Assembly (NCBI GenBank): GCA_022844135.1
Contig: JALHMG010000011.1
Span: forward strand, 1-46,828
DNA from: Lysobacterales bacterium
GTDB taxonomy: Bacteria; Pseudomonadota; Gammaproteobacteria; Xanthomonadales; SZUA-5
Length of the DNA: 46,828 nt
Direction of reading: 5' to 3'
Shown: one piece after another, positions 34,539-43,937 of the stretch
Numbering within the stretch: position 1 is the first letter of the stretch
Layout of the letters: each line of letters opens with the position of its first letter
The notes under the pieces: generated by a model
Told to the model about the DNA's origin: nothing
The model's input: the letters and a program-made list of their open reading frames with translations, nothing else
Databases searched by the model: none
Position numbers and translations under genes: made by a program

Positions 34539-36980
34539 ATGGTTAATGCTTGGCGATCGGCGGCTGTTGCTTTGTCGGCACTGATTTTTTCGCTAGCTGC
34601 CCCGATGGCTCTGGCACAGTCTGCGAAGTCGCCTTTGCCAGATCGCATCGTCGTACGCGTCGAATACCGTGACTCGGCGCAACTGCAACTGCTGGGCACG
34701 GTGTTCGGGCATGTGGTCGTCGATCAGGGCGCGAAAACCGCGATGGTCGAGACGGACACTTTTTGGAAACATCGACTCGAGCAACTCGGCTTTCGTACGT
34801 CCATCGTCGAGGAGGCCACCTGGGCAGTCAACCGCGAGCTACCGATCGGGCGCAAGGCGAAAGCGATTGGTGGCCTCGTGTGCTATCGCACCGTGGAAGA
34901 AACCTATGCCACGATGGATGCGCTGGCTGCCGCACGGCCGGATCTGGTGACGATTTCCAGTATCGGTTCCTCCTGGCGTCTCACGCAGGGACTGTCTGGC
35001 TATCCGCTGCGCGTTGTTCGCGCGACGAATTCGGCAATTGCCGGGCCTAAACCGAAGTTGTTCGTAATGGCCTCGGTGCATGCGCGCGAGTACACGCCGG
35101 CCGAAACAGTCACGCGCTTTCTGGAGTTGCTTGTCGCTGGCCACGGCCGCGATCCGGACCTCACCTGGATGCTCGATCACCACGAGGTGCATTTGCTGCT
35201 TCAGGCCAATCCCGATGGCCGCAAAATCGCCGAAGCGCAATGGGCTGGCAGTGCCAATCAGCGCAAGAACGCGAACACGAATTTTTGCCCGGCGACGCTG
35301 TTTGGCGTCGACCTGAATCGCAATTTTCCCTTTGGATGGAACTCCACCAGCGGCAGCGGATCGAGCGGCGATCCTTGCTCGGGTACGTATCGCGGACCTT
35401 TGGCGGCGAGCGAGCCGGAAACCAACGCGATCGCCAACTACGTGCGTTCGATTTTCCCGGACGCGCGCGGCACCAATCCGCTCGATGCTGCGCCCGACGA
35501 CACGCCGGGAATCTTCATCGATATGCACAGCCACTCGCGACTGATCCTGTGGCCTTGGGGCGCAACCAACACCGTGGCGCCGAACGGCGGACCCCTGCAA
35601 ACGCTGGGACGGCGGCTGGCCTGGTTCAACGCATACACGCCGCAGCAATCGACCGGATTGTATCTGACCGACGGCACCACCATCGACTTTGGTTACGGCG
35701 AGCTGGGCGTCGCGTCCATGGCCTTCGAGTTGGGCGTGGCGTTCTTCGAGAGTTGCGGCACCTTCAACTCCACGGTGTTGCCGGACAATTTGCGCGCACT
35801 CATCTATGCGCTGCGCGTCGCGCGAGAACCGTATCGATTGCCTGCCGGGCCGGAAGCGCGCGATCTGTCTGTAACGCCCGATTTGGTGGTCCGCGGTGAA
35901 ACCGCAACGATTCAGGGAACGATCGACGACACGCGCTTTTCGACGGTATCTGCCCCGCCCAATCCAGTCATTCAACCGCAGCATACAATCGTGTCCGCCT
36001 CGGCTTTTGTGACCACCCCACCATGGCAGGCCGGGGCGACCGCGCTGGCGTTATCGCCAGTCGACGGCGCGTTCAATAGCAGCTCTGAGTGGGTTGTCGC
36101 GACTATCGGAACCAGCGGACTGGCGGCCGGCCGTCACCTGGTGTTTGTTCGTGGCAGCGACGCCAACACCGACAATTCGCGAGCGACCGGGCCCGTGGCG
36201 GCGGCCTTTCTTCGCGTTGTCGAGTCGGCCGATCTTGCAGTGCTTTCGGGGCGCGTGCGTGCCGCCAGCGGCGAGGCGGTGGCTGCCACGCTACTGATCG
36301 ACGGCTTGAGCGCCACGAGCAACGCAACCACGGGCGCCTACACGCGCCGCCTGGCGCCTGGGAGCTTCGCGCTGGAAGTGTCTGCGCCCGGATTCGAAAC
36401 ACGGCGCATCGAACCACTGCTCGTTGCGCCCGGCGCGCAGATAGCTCAGGACATTGAGCTGTTTCGTTGGTGCCCACGCGCGGCGGATGGCGGAGAGCCA
36501 ACGCAGACGACAAATCTGGTTGCGGATGCACCGTGGCAACGTCGCGTCGGCTCCGGCCTCGGCGGCGGCGGTGGTTGGATTGCAGGCACTGGCAGCAGCT
36601 ATCCCAACAACGCCAACGCCAGCCTGACATCGCCCGCCATCGATCTTTCGGCTGATACCAGCGTGGTGTTGCGTTTCGATCAACGTTGTGCCACACAGGC
36701 GCGATTCGACTACGGCATCGTGGAAGTGCGCAGCAGCGCAGCGGCGCCCTGGACCGAAGTGCATCGCTGCGAGGGCGATGCGAACTGGCGCCGAGTAGAA
36801 CTCCAGCTGCCGCAGCTGGCCGGCGCCAGCGCGATGCAATTGCGCTTCCGCTTCACGTCCGATGCAAGCACGGGTGCTGAAGGGTTTGCCATCGATAATG
36901 TGCTGCTCGATGCCACGGGCGCGGCGTGCCGTGCGCCGCAAAGCACGGGAACCGTATTTCGCGATGGATTCGAGTCCTGA
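34539..36980 (+). CDS. secreted M14 zinc carboxypeptidase with C-terminal accessory domains
   Basis: 813 residues. The signal peptide ends at MALAQS. The peptidase domain spans ~110-430: zinc ligands His181 and Glu184 in ASVHAREYTPAE, substrate Arg/Asn motif DLNRNFPFGW, His330 in DMHSHSR, and catalytic Glu397 in AFELG. A carboxypeptidase-regulatory (CarboxypepD_reg-like) beta sandwich at about 560-640 and a jelly-roll-type domain at ~660-800 follow. The last residues are TVFRDGFES. The FxxxFE-type tail also ends the nearby metzincin. It should remove C-terminal residues from peptides outside the cell. Confidence 0.93.
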   Translation: MVNAWRSAAVALSALIFSLAAPMALAQSAKSPLPDRIVVRVEYRDSAQLQLLGTVFGHVVVDQGAKTAMVETDTFWKHRLEQLGFRTSIVEEATWAVNRELPIGRKAKAIGGLVCYRTVEETYATMDALAAARPDLVTISSIGSSWRLTQGLSGYPLRVVRATNSAIAGPKPKLFVMASVHAREYTPAETVTRFLELLVAGHGRDPDLTWMLDHHEVHLLLQANPDGRKIAEAQWAGSANQRKNANTNFCPATLFGVDLNRNFPFGWNSTSGSGSSGDPCSGTYRGPLAASEPETNAIANYVRSIFPDARGTNPLDAAPDDTPGIFIDMHSHSRLILWPWGATNTVAPNGGPLQTLGRRLAWFNAYTPQQSTGLYLTDGTTIDFGYGELGVASMAFELGVAFFESCGTFNSTVLPDNLRALIYALRVAREPYRLPAGPEARDLSVTPDLVVRGETATIQGTIDDTRFSTVSAPPNPVIQPQHTIVSASAFVTTPPWQAGATALALSPVDGAFNSSSEWVVATIGTSGLAAGRHLVFVRGSDANTDNSRATGPVAAAFLRVVESADLAVLSGRVRAASGEAVAATLLIDGLSATSNATTGAYTRRLAPGSFALEVSAPGFETRRIEPLLVAPGAQIAQDIELFRWCPRAADGGEPTQTTNLVADAPWQRRVGSGLGGGGGWIAGTGSSYPNNANASLTSPAIDLSADTSVVLRFDQRCATQARFDYGIVEVRSSAAAPWTEVHRCEGDANWRRVELQLPQLAGASAMQLRFRFTSDASTGAEGFAIDNVLLDATGAACRAPQSTGTVFRDGFES

Positions 36981-36981
36981 T

Positions 36982-37311
36982 CTACAGCAGCGCGTAGGCG
37001 ATGACCACGCTGGCGATGGCCATCACCGCCAGCCCGATCAGAAACAAGACTTCGACGATCCAACGTATACGTTTGCGTACGTCGGCGTTCCGGGTCTTGA
37101 ATGACCAGAATGCCAAGCCGGTGCTCACGGAAAATACCACTGCGTCCACGGCGAGGAGATCATCGCCGATAGTCTGCGCACGGTTCTCGCCGGTTACCAA
37201 ACGCAGGATCCCGATGGCGGTCAAGCACACGCCGACCATGGCCGAAGACACCACGAACACGTTCATCGCAAGCTCGTGTTCGCGTTGCTCTGAGGTTGGC
37301 TCAAGACTCAT
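36982..37311 (-). CDS. small membrane protein
   Basis: 109 residues from ATG 37311. Three hydrophobic segments: MNVFVVSSAMVGVCLTAIGI, LLAVDAVVFSVSTGLAFWSF and IVEVLFLIGLAVMAIASVVI. Between them lie short charged loops (GENRAQTIGDD; KTRNADVRKRIRW). It overlaps nothing and converges on the carboxypeptidase with one base between stops. Family not recognised by name; similar three-helix inner-membrane proteins are common. Confidence 0.75.
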   Translation of the reverse strand: MSLEPTSEQREHELAMNVFVVSSAMVGVCLTAIGILRLVTGENRAQTIGDDLLAVDAVVFSVSTGLAFWSFKTRNADVRKRIRWIVEVLFLIGLAVMAIASVVIAYALL

Positions 37312-37441
37312 CGGGTCGACAACCTGGGTACACTGCGGAAGCTCAAGAATTGGTCGCAATGTGGCAACTGTCAATCTGAAGCGCGGGCGGTTCGATGACC
37401 GCTGGCACCCGTCGGCGAGCAACTCGCTCCAGGGATGAAAA

Positions 37442-37467
37442 CGCCCGCGCGGTGCTGTGCGCGGGCG
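37442..37467 (-). terminator. intrinsic terminator of the reverse-strand exported protein gene
   Basis: Read on the reverse strand, CGCCCGCGC and GCGCGGGCG (37442-37450, 37459-37467) form a 9-bp GC-rich stem with an 8-base loop, directly followed by TTTT. It sits 8 bases after the stop of the gene at 37475-38800. Confidence 0.75.
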
Positions 37468-37474
37468 CCAGGAC

Positions 37475-38800
37475 TCAACGCTTGTCGAGTACGGCAGCTT
37501 CGAAGCGCAGGATCTTCTGAACTTTGGCCTCGCCGGTATCGGGATCGGTCTTCGTCGCTTTGAACGAGCCATAAAGCTTGTCGCCGATGCGCACGGCCTC
37601 GCCGCCCAGGTACTCCTCGTTAAATCCGTCCTCCGGGTCGATGTGATAGCCGGATACCGCCGACAGCTCGCCGCTCGCGCCTTCGAACATGAGCAGCAGA
37701 CCGCGCGCTGGCGCTTTGCCGAACAGGTCCTCCAGCGGCTGTTCCGATTCCCAAAGCGCAGAGGCGTGTTGTGGCTTCAGTGGACTCGGCGCCAACAGCA
37801 CCATGTGGACTTCGTCGTCGGACTGGATCGCGAGGACATCGCGCATCGCAAACGCTTCGTCTTTCCAGGTTGTGTCGCCACACACGATCCCGTTCTTGAT
37901 CACCGTCGGGCAGAGATCGGCGACGGTGTCGGCAAACACTGGCGGCAACGGTGTTTGCTCGTTGATGCTGGAACCCGCGCTCGAGCGCACCATGATCCAA
38001 CGATCGCCCTCGCGGCGAAGCTCCGCGCTGGCTGGTTGGTTGTCGTCGCCAACGATGCTCAAGACCGCGGTGTCGCCAAAGGATTTCCCGCCGGTGATCT
38101 TCGGCTTCTTCGGCATCATCGCCTGCATCATCGGCAGCGCCTCCTTGAACTCTTCATCGCCAATGCGCGGCCGATTGTTCGGTTGCGCCGCTTCGATGGC
38201 GGCGCGATCGCCAGCGTGAACCGCTTTGACCAAAGCGAGATAGGCCGCTCCCGCCGGTCCGCCATCCGCGGGTAACGGGATGGACTTCGCCGCCTGCCAA
38301 ATTTCGGCATCGAATTGCAGATCGATCACCAGCGCCGAGCCGAACAAATCGCCGAAGTTCACATAGTGCCCGAGCAGTCGATTGCCCTCGATCCGAGGTG
38401 CGTACACCTGCCCCATCGTGCCGCTGGCGCCGAGCTGCAATTTGCCGCGTTCGTAGACGTTCATTTCGATCGCATCGCCATAGGTATCGATCACGAACTG
38501 GAGCCCTATCGCCGCTTCGTCCCGCAAGTACGTCGACACCCAAGCTTCGGGATCGCGACTGCTGCGCAGCGCAGACAAATCGACGTCGGCCGGAACGGCC
38601 AGCACGGACCAACGCGACTGATCGTCGAACCAGTCGCGCGGGAAGGCCATCGCCTGCGTGAGTTTCAGTTCGGTACGCACCGCCGCCTGGTCCATGTTGG
38701 GCTTGGCAATCTGGTCGACAATGACTCGCCCACTGGTGGCGGCGTGGGCGCTGCCGAGCGCAAAGAAAAGAGCAAACGTCAGCGAACGACTCGATTTCAT
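37475..38800 (-). CDS. exported protein of unknown function
   Basis: 441 residues from ATG 38800, with GAGGA about eight bases upstream. Signal peptide MKSSRSLTFALFFALGSAHA. The mature part is a mixed alpha/beta protein with YGDAIEMNVYERGKL, YLALVKAVHAGDRAAIEAAQP and a beta-rich C-terminal half (GDTAVLSIVGDDNQPASAELRREGDRWIMVRSS, GEAVRIGDKLYGSFKA). The first of these helical parts looks like domains that sense small molecules or count repeats in periplasmic proteins, but I recognise no family. Transcribed alone, with its own terminator. Confidence 0.75.
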   Translation of the reverse strand: MKSSRSLTFALFFALGSAHAATSGRVIVDQIAKPNMDQAAVRTELKLTQAMAFPRDWFDDQSRWSVLAVPADVDLSALRSSRDPEAWVSTYLRDEAAIGLQFVIDTYGDAIEMNVYERGKLQLGASGTMGQVYAPRIEGNRLLGHYVNFGDLFGSALVIDLQFDAEIWQAAKSIPLPADGGPAGAAYLALVKAVHAGDRAAIEAAQPNNRPRIGDEEFKEALPMMQAMMPKKPKITGGKSFGDTAVLSIVGDDNQPASAELRREGDRWIMVRSSAGSSINEQTPLPPVFADTVADLCPTVIKNGIVCGDTTWKDEAFAMRDVLAIQSDDEVHMVLLAPSPLKPQHASALWESEQPLEDLFGKAPARGLLLMFEGASGELSAVSGYHIDPEDGFNEEYLGGEAVRIGDKLYGSFKATKTDPDTGEAKVQKILRFEAAVLDKR

Positions 38801-39096
38801 TTCTGTGATCCTCGATTTGGCGTGTGAACACATGAACGCGCTGAGGTGGCGAAACCGGACAAGAAAGCGGAGATGCGCTGTCGCGTGCTAGCAGCCGTCC
38901 TGGCGCTGGGCCAAGGCGAATGACGCGAACGTCTCCACGGGTTGTTTCACAGTTGAAACATGGTGAGGATAAAATTCGTCGAATGCGCCGCGCGAATGGG
39001 ATCGCTTCCGATTCGATCGCAAATCGTCCCACCAGCCAACTCGACCACAGCGCCGCAGACGCACCCTGGTCCAGCTGCCGAATTGGAGAAACGCCC

Positions 39097-42000
39097 ATGC
39101 ACCAACCCACGCTCCATGCGGTCTGGCAATGTGTCGCCGTTCTCTATCTTCTCCTGTGTTCGGCGGGAAATGCGTCCGCCCAGGTTTCGCTGACAACGCC
39201 TGGCGCCGCGCATACACAGAACTTCAATTCACTCATCGACACCGGCTCCGCGACTTGGACAAACAACGCCACGATTCCCGGATGGTTCCACGCCAGAACC
39301 GGAACCGGTGTCTCCATTGTCGCCAATAACGGCAGCAGCAATGCCGGCAATCTATACAGTTACGGCAGCACACCTGATCGTGCGCTGGGCTCGGTGGGTT
39401 CCTCCAACGTTGCGATCGGGAACCTGTTTTGGGGTATCCGGCTGCAGAACAACACCGGCGTTACTATCACCGATCTCCAGGTGTCGTACGTGGGCGAACA
39501 GTGGCGCAACAGCGCGGCCACGGCGCAGACGGTTTCTTTTTCGTATCTGGTTGGCACGCCCGCGGTCACCGGCACCTTGTCGGAATTTCAATCGCCGGGC
39601 GTTGCTGTAGCGGCTCTCAGCTTCACCAGCCCAATCACCGGCGGCACGGCTGGGGCACTCGATGGCAACGCCGCTGCAAATCGGACGTCTATCAGCTCAA
39701 CGATTACCGGTCTGTCGATCCCGAATGGCGCCGAGGTGATGCTCCGCTGGTCGGATCCGGATCACTCTGGCACCGACCATGGTCTGTCCATTGACGATCT
39801 TTCAATCACACCCAACAGCGGTGGCGCGGGAACCCCAATCCTGTCGATCAACGACAGGGCCGTCACCGAAGGCGATTCGGGCTCCACAACCGCCCAGTTC
39901 ACAGTATCGCTGTCGGCACCGGCGGGAGCCGGCGGCGTCAGTTTCGACATCGCTACTGCGGACAACACCGCCACCGTAGCCGACAACGACTATGCCGCGA
40001 ACTCCCTGACCGGGCAGACGATTACGGCCGGCAACTCGACATTCACATTCAATGTCACGGTGAACGGCGACACCACCGTCGAGCCGAATCAAACCTTCTT
40101 CGTCAATGTCACCAACATCACGGGAGCGACGGCGGGCGACGCCCAGGGCATCGGGACCATCAACAACGACGACGTGTCGCTAACGCCGATACATGACATC
40201 CAGGGGCCGGGTGCGACTTCGCCGATCGTCGGTGCCAGCGTTTCCACCCGCGGCATCGTCACCGGCGTTCGCAACAACGGTTATTTCATCCAGACACCCG
40301 ATAGCGATGTCGATGCTGATCCACAAACTTCGCAGGGCCTGTTTGTTTTCACATCGAGCACGCCGCCCGCAACGGCAGTGATCGGCAATCTGGTGCAGGT
40401 CACTGGCACCGTCATCGAATTCGTTCCCAGCAGCGATCCGCTGCAACCGCCACTGACGGAATTGACGGGGCCAGCGACGTTGCTCATTTCGTCCGGCAAT
40501 CCATTGCCGGCGGCGGTGCCGCTCACGACCACTTTACCGCTGCCCAGCGGCGCGGTGGATCAGCTCGAACGTCTAGAGGGCATGCTCGTATCGGTGGCGT
40601 CGATGACGGTAGTGGCTCCCACCTCCGGCTTCGTCAACGAATCGAATGCCACGGCGACCACCAATGGCGTGTTCTATGGCGTGGTCACCGGCAACGCTCG
40701 CCCGTTCCGCGAACCCGGCATTCAGGCGCCCGATCCGGCCCCGAGCGGCACGATCCCGCCCATTCCACGCTTCGACGCCAATCCCGAGTTGATTCGTGTC
40801 GACAGCGATGCGGCAGGCCAGGTTGCAGTCGATGTCGGCGTTGGGCAAGTGGTCGCGGGCCTCATCGGGCCGCTCGATTACGGCTCGCGGGCCTACACCG
40901 TGCTGCCGACCAGCGCATTGTCGGTGTCAGGATCGATCGTTGCCGACACGGTGAGCGCACCGACCACAGGCGAAATCACCATCGCTTCGTTCAACCTGGA
41001 GCGCTTCTTCGACACCACCAACGACCCGGGTATCGGTGAGCCGGTGTTGACCGCTACGGCCTTCAACAATCGTCTGAACAAGGCATCCCTGGCGATCCGC
41101 AACCATTTGCGCTCGCCGGACATCGTCGGCGTGATCGAGGTGGAAAATCTGACCACCTTGCAGACCCTCGCAACACGCATCAACAGCGATGCCGTCGCTG
41201 CCCTGCAGCCGAGTCCGGACTACACGGCCTATTTGATCGAAGGCAACGATGTCGGTGGCATCGACGTCGGCTTTCTGGTGAAGACCGCGCCGGTGGTCGG
41301 CGTAACGCCGCGCGTCACGGTGAGTTCGGTCACTCAGGAGCTGGACGGAACTTTGTTCGTAAATCCCGACACCAGTACCGAAATCTTGAACGATCGCCCA
41401 CCCCTGCGGCTCAACGCGGTGATCAACAACGCCGCTGGGCAGAGCTACCCTGTGACCATCATCGTCAATCACTTGCGCTCCCTGATCGGCGTCGATGGCG
41501 TCGGTGCCGGCAGCAATGGCTGGCCCACGGATGGCGCCCGCGTTCGCGCCAAACGCCGCGCCCAGGCCAGCGATCTGGCCAGTCTGGTGCAGAGCCGTCA
41601 GCTGGCAAACATCAACGAAAACATCGTACTGATCGGCGACTTCAACGCCTTCGAGTTCAACGATGGCTTCGTCGATTCCATGGGTGTGATTGCCGGTACG
41701 CCAGCGCCAGCCGGACAAGCCGTGCTGGACGGCACGGACCTGGTCAACCCTGATCTGGACAACTTGTTCGATTCGCGGCCCATGGGTCAGCGCTATTCGT
41801 TCGTTTTCTCGGGCAGCGCGCAGTCGCTAGACCATGCGCTCGTCAACTCGGCGGTACTGGTGTCGACCGCGAGCCAGCGCATCGAGCATGCGCGAATCAG
41901 TGCCGATTTCCCGGAGGTTGCGCGCAACGACGCCAACAGCGGTTCGCGCTTGTCGGATCACGATCCGTTGGTGGTTTACCTCTCGCCGTTGGCGTTCAGC

Positions 42001-42399
42001 AGCGCGGATGTCAGCGTCACCCTGACCGATACGCCAGACCCGGTTGCCCCCGGCGCGCAGCTGACCTATGTGGCTACGCTGCTCAGCAACGGGCCCGCGG
42101 GCGCCACGAACGCGAGCATTTCACTGCCGTTACCGTCGCCGACGATTCTGGTGTCGGCCAGCGCGAGCAGCGGCGGGAGCTGCTCGGGCAACCCTGTTGT
42201 CGTTTGTTCCTGGCCAGGAACCACCGCCGCCAGCATCAGTCGCGTGGCAACCATCGTCGTGACTGTTCCTGCCACGGCCAGCGGTACGCTCAGTGCAACG
42301 GTCACTGCGGGCGCCAGTAACGATGCCAATGCAGCTAACAACACCGCCAGCACCACAACCGCCATCTCGCGTCGCCGCGTCGTTCCGCCGCCGGGCTAG
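39097..42399 (+). CDS. ExeM/NucH-like extracellular nuclease (EEP family)
   Basis: 1100 residues from ATG 39097, GGAG eight bases upstream. The signal peptide ends near NASAQV. Domains in order: an N-terminal beta domain (~30-245); a Calx-beta repeat at about 250-365 (AVTEGDSGSTTAQFTVSLSAP ending in GTINNDD); an OB-like region (~370-620, TRGIVTGVRNNGYFIQTP); and the endonuclease/exonuclease/phosphatase domain at about 630-970. The last has ASFNLERFF, VIEVENL, IVNHLRS, LIGDFNAFE (metal/catalytic Asp-Asn) and SDHDPLVVY. A DUF11 beta domain closes the protein (DTPDPVAPGAQLTYVATLLSNGP). It should degrade extracellular DNA or RNA. Codon use is like its neighbours. Confidence 0.92.
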   Translation: MHQPTLHAVWQCVAVLYLLLCSAGNASAQVSLTTPGAAHTQNFNSLIDTGSATWTNNATIPGWFHARTGTGVSIVANNGSSNAGNLYSYGSTPDRALGSVGSSNVAIGNLFWGIRLQNNTGVTITDLQVSYVGEQWRNSAATAQTVSFSYLVGTPAVTGTLSEFQSPGVAVAALSFTSPITGGTAGALDGNAAANRTSISSTITGLSIPNGAEVMLRWSDPDHSGTDHGLSIDDLSITPNSGGAGTPILSINDRAVTEGDSGSTTAQFTVSLSAPAGAGGVSFDIATADNTATVADNDYAANSLTGQTITAGNSTFTFNVTVNGDTTVEPNQTFFVNVTNITGATAGDAQGIGTINNDDVSLTPIHDIQGPGATSPIVGASVSTRGIVTGVRNNGYFIQTPDSDVDADPQTSQGLFVFTSSTPPATAVIGNLVQVTGTVIEFVPSSDPLQPPLTELTGPATLLISSGNPLPAAVPLTTTLPLPSGAVDQLERLEGMLVSVASMTVVAPTSGFVNESNATATTNGVFYGVVTGNARPFREPGIQAPDPAPSGTIPPIPRFDANPELIRVDSDAAGQVAVDVGVGQVVAGLIGPLDYGSRAYTVLPTSALSVSGSIVADTVSAPTTGEITIASFNLERFFDTTNDPGIGEPVLTATAFNNRLNKASLAIRNHLRSPDIVGVIEVENLTTLQTLATRINSDAVAALQPSPDYTAYLIEGNDVGGIDVGFLVKTAPVVGVTPRVTVSSVTQELDGTLFVNPDTSTEILNDRPPLRLNAVINNAAGQSYPVTIIVNHLRSLIGVDGVGAGSNGWPTDGARVRAKRRAQASDLASLVQSRQLANINENIVLIGDFNAFEFNDGFVDSMGVIAGTPAPAGQAVLDGTDLVNPDLDNLFDSRPMGQRYSFVFSGSAQSLDHALVNSAVLVSTASQRIEHARISADFPEVARNDANSGSRLSDHDPLVVYLSPLAFSSADVSVTLTDTPDPVAPGAQLTYVATLLSNGPAGATNASISLPLPSPTILVSASASSGGSCSGNPVVVCSWPGTTAASISRVATIVVTVPATASGTLSATVTAGASNDANAANNTASTTTAISRRRVVPPPG

Positions 42400-42495
42400 C
42401 GCTCAGGAATGAGGTTTGGTGTGCCTGCCAAACCTCACCGAAGTATCCGGTTGATGTCGAGCGGTAAGGGCCCCGCTCTTCCAAGTTGCTACGCG

Positions 42496-43689
42496 CTACT
42501 CGAAGGTTGCGGAGAAAATCGCGTCTGGCCGTCCGCTGCGAAACTGCGCCACGATGGGCGCGGTTTGATTGCCGACACGGGCGTTATCGCGCTGATTGGC
42601 AATACCGGTGGGTTGACCCATGAACACAACATTCGGGTTGGAAAAGTACGGATGCCGCGTGCAACCGCCCACGCAGGAGGTTGAGTAACTCATCACCGTG
42701 CGGTAGCTGCCGCTGACGAAATGCCCGTATGCGTAGGGATAGGCGCCGCTCCCGCCGGCCTCGGGGTTATGCATCATGCCCATGTTATGGCCATGCTCGT
42801 GGGCATAAGTCAAATTGCCGATCGCGCAGTTGCGCGCGGTAACTTGGAAGGCGTTCGGCGCAAACGCGCTTCCGGGGGTGGACATCAGATAGCCCTGGCC
42901 ACACGCGTTGCTGAACTCGGAGATCATCCCAACCATATCGGCACCAACTTCATTTCGCCAGCTTGTCACCTCAGGGTCGCTGCGCACCCAGCTCAAATCG
43001 GTCGACGACGATCCGGAATCCGCACGCGCGGTAAACCGCACCCCCACCAGTCGCATGCGCGACGTCATCTGGCTGTTGGTGTAGGCCAAATTGGCCGAAT
43101 CGACGGCTTGTTGCGCGAATACTTGCGCGGCCGCTTGATTACCCAACTGGGCAAGACTGCCGGGAGAAAACACCACCAGAACATCCATTTCATTGGCCGC
43201 ACCCTCGGTCACGCCGGCCAGTTTGGTCTGCGTCGAATCCGGGCTCGATAGCACGGGTACTGCGCCGCCACACGGTGGGAAGCGTTCGGTATCGATGTGC
43301 ATCAGAACATTACCGTTCGCTGTCGGCGAAATCTCATAGACGCCATGCACGGTGCTGATGTAGCCCGCCAGGTGTTCGCCGTCGAAGGTGAGCGAAATTT
43401 GCTGTTCAGAGTCGCCATCGAGATGACCTTGCCAGCTGAGGGTGCCGTTGTCGCGTTGCTCGACGAAGGTGCGATTCGCCACCACTTCGCGATCGAAGAG
43501 TGGGACTCGCAAGTGGATCGTCTCGCCGCTGAGCGCGCTGGCGTTGACGCGAAGGTATCGCGATTCGATGGCGGCGCTGGATGGTGCAGGTCCACGCACG
43601 CTATCGGTCAGCTCGTAAGCCAGCGATTGGCCCAACGCTTGTCCTGAAACGAAGATGGCGCAAAGGCCGCAAAGCACTCGTTTCTTCAT
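42496..43689 (-). CDS. secreted metzincin zinc metalloprotease
   Basis: 397 residues; ATG 43689 has a strong AAGGAGG. Signal peptide MKKRVLCGLCAIFVSGQALGQ. A propeptide-like N-terminal domain with FDREVVANRTFVEQRDNGTLSW follows, then the catalytic domain from about 165. The zinc site is HEHGHNMGMMH at 297-307 (HExGHNxGxxH). A Met-turn-like VMSYS follows. The C-terminus reads DAIFSATFE. Related proteases of this order are secreted reprolysin-like enzymes. Convergent with the nuclease gene, about 96 bases apart. Confidence 0.93.
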   Translation of the reverse strand: MKKRVLCGLCAIFVSGQALGQSLAYELTDSVRGPAPSSAAIESRYLRVNASALSGETIHLRVPLFDREVVANRTFVEQRDNGTLSWQGHLDGDSEQQISLTFDGEHLAGYISTVHGVYEISPTANGNVLMHIDTERFPPCGGAVPVLSSPDSTQTKLAGVTEGAANEMDVLVVFSPGSLAQLGNQAAAQVFAQQAVDSANLAYTNSQMTSRMRLVGVRFTARADSGSSSTDLSWVRSDPEVTSWRNEVGADMVGMISEFSNACGQGYLMSTPGSAFAPNAFQVTARNCAIGNLTYAHEHGHNMGMMHNPEAGGSGAYPYAYGHFVSGSYRTVMSYSTSCVGGCTRHPYFSNPNVVFMGQPTGIANQRDNARVGNQTAPIVAQFRSGRPDAIFSATFE

Positions 43690-43937
43690 TGATCCTCCTT
43701 GGTTATGCGGCTTTTCGCGCTCGGTGACGAGTGTCTGATGCAAGTTAGCGTTGTTGACCATCGCCCGAAGTCCTCATTTAGGTAGAAATGGACCGGCGGC
43801 GCCGGACACTCCTTTACTCGTAACGTGGATGCCCAAACACTCAGCAATTTGTTCGCTCGCTCACCAACGACTAAGCCTGGTAATGGCCGAGGCTGCGGGT
43901 CACGGCGTTGAGTCCTACTGCAGGTGGCCCCGATCGC

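Noticed and set aside
34839-35984. 381-codon reverse-strand frame over the M14 peptidase
   Set aside because: Shadow; the forward strand carries zinc ligands and a signal peptide.
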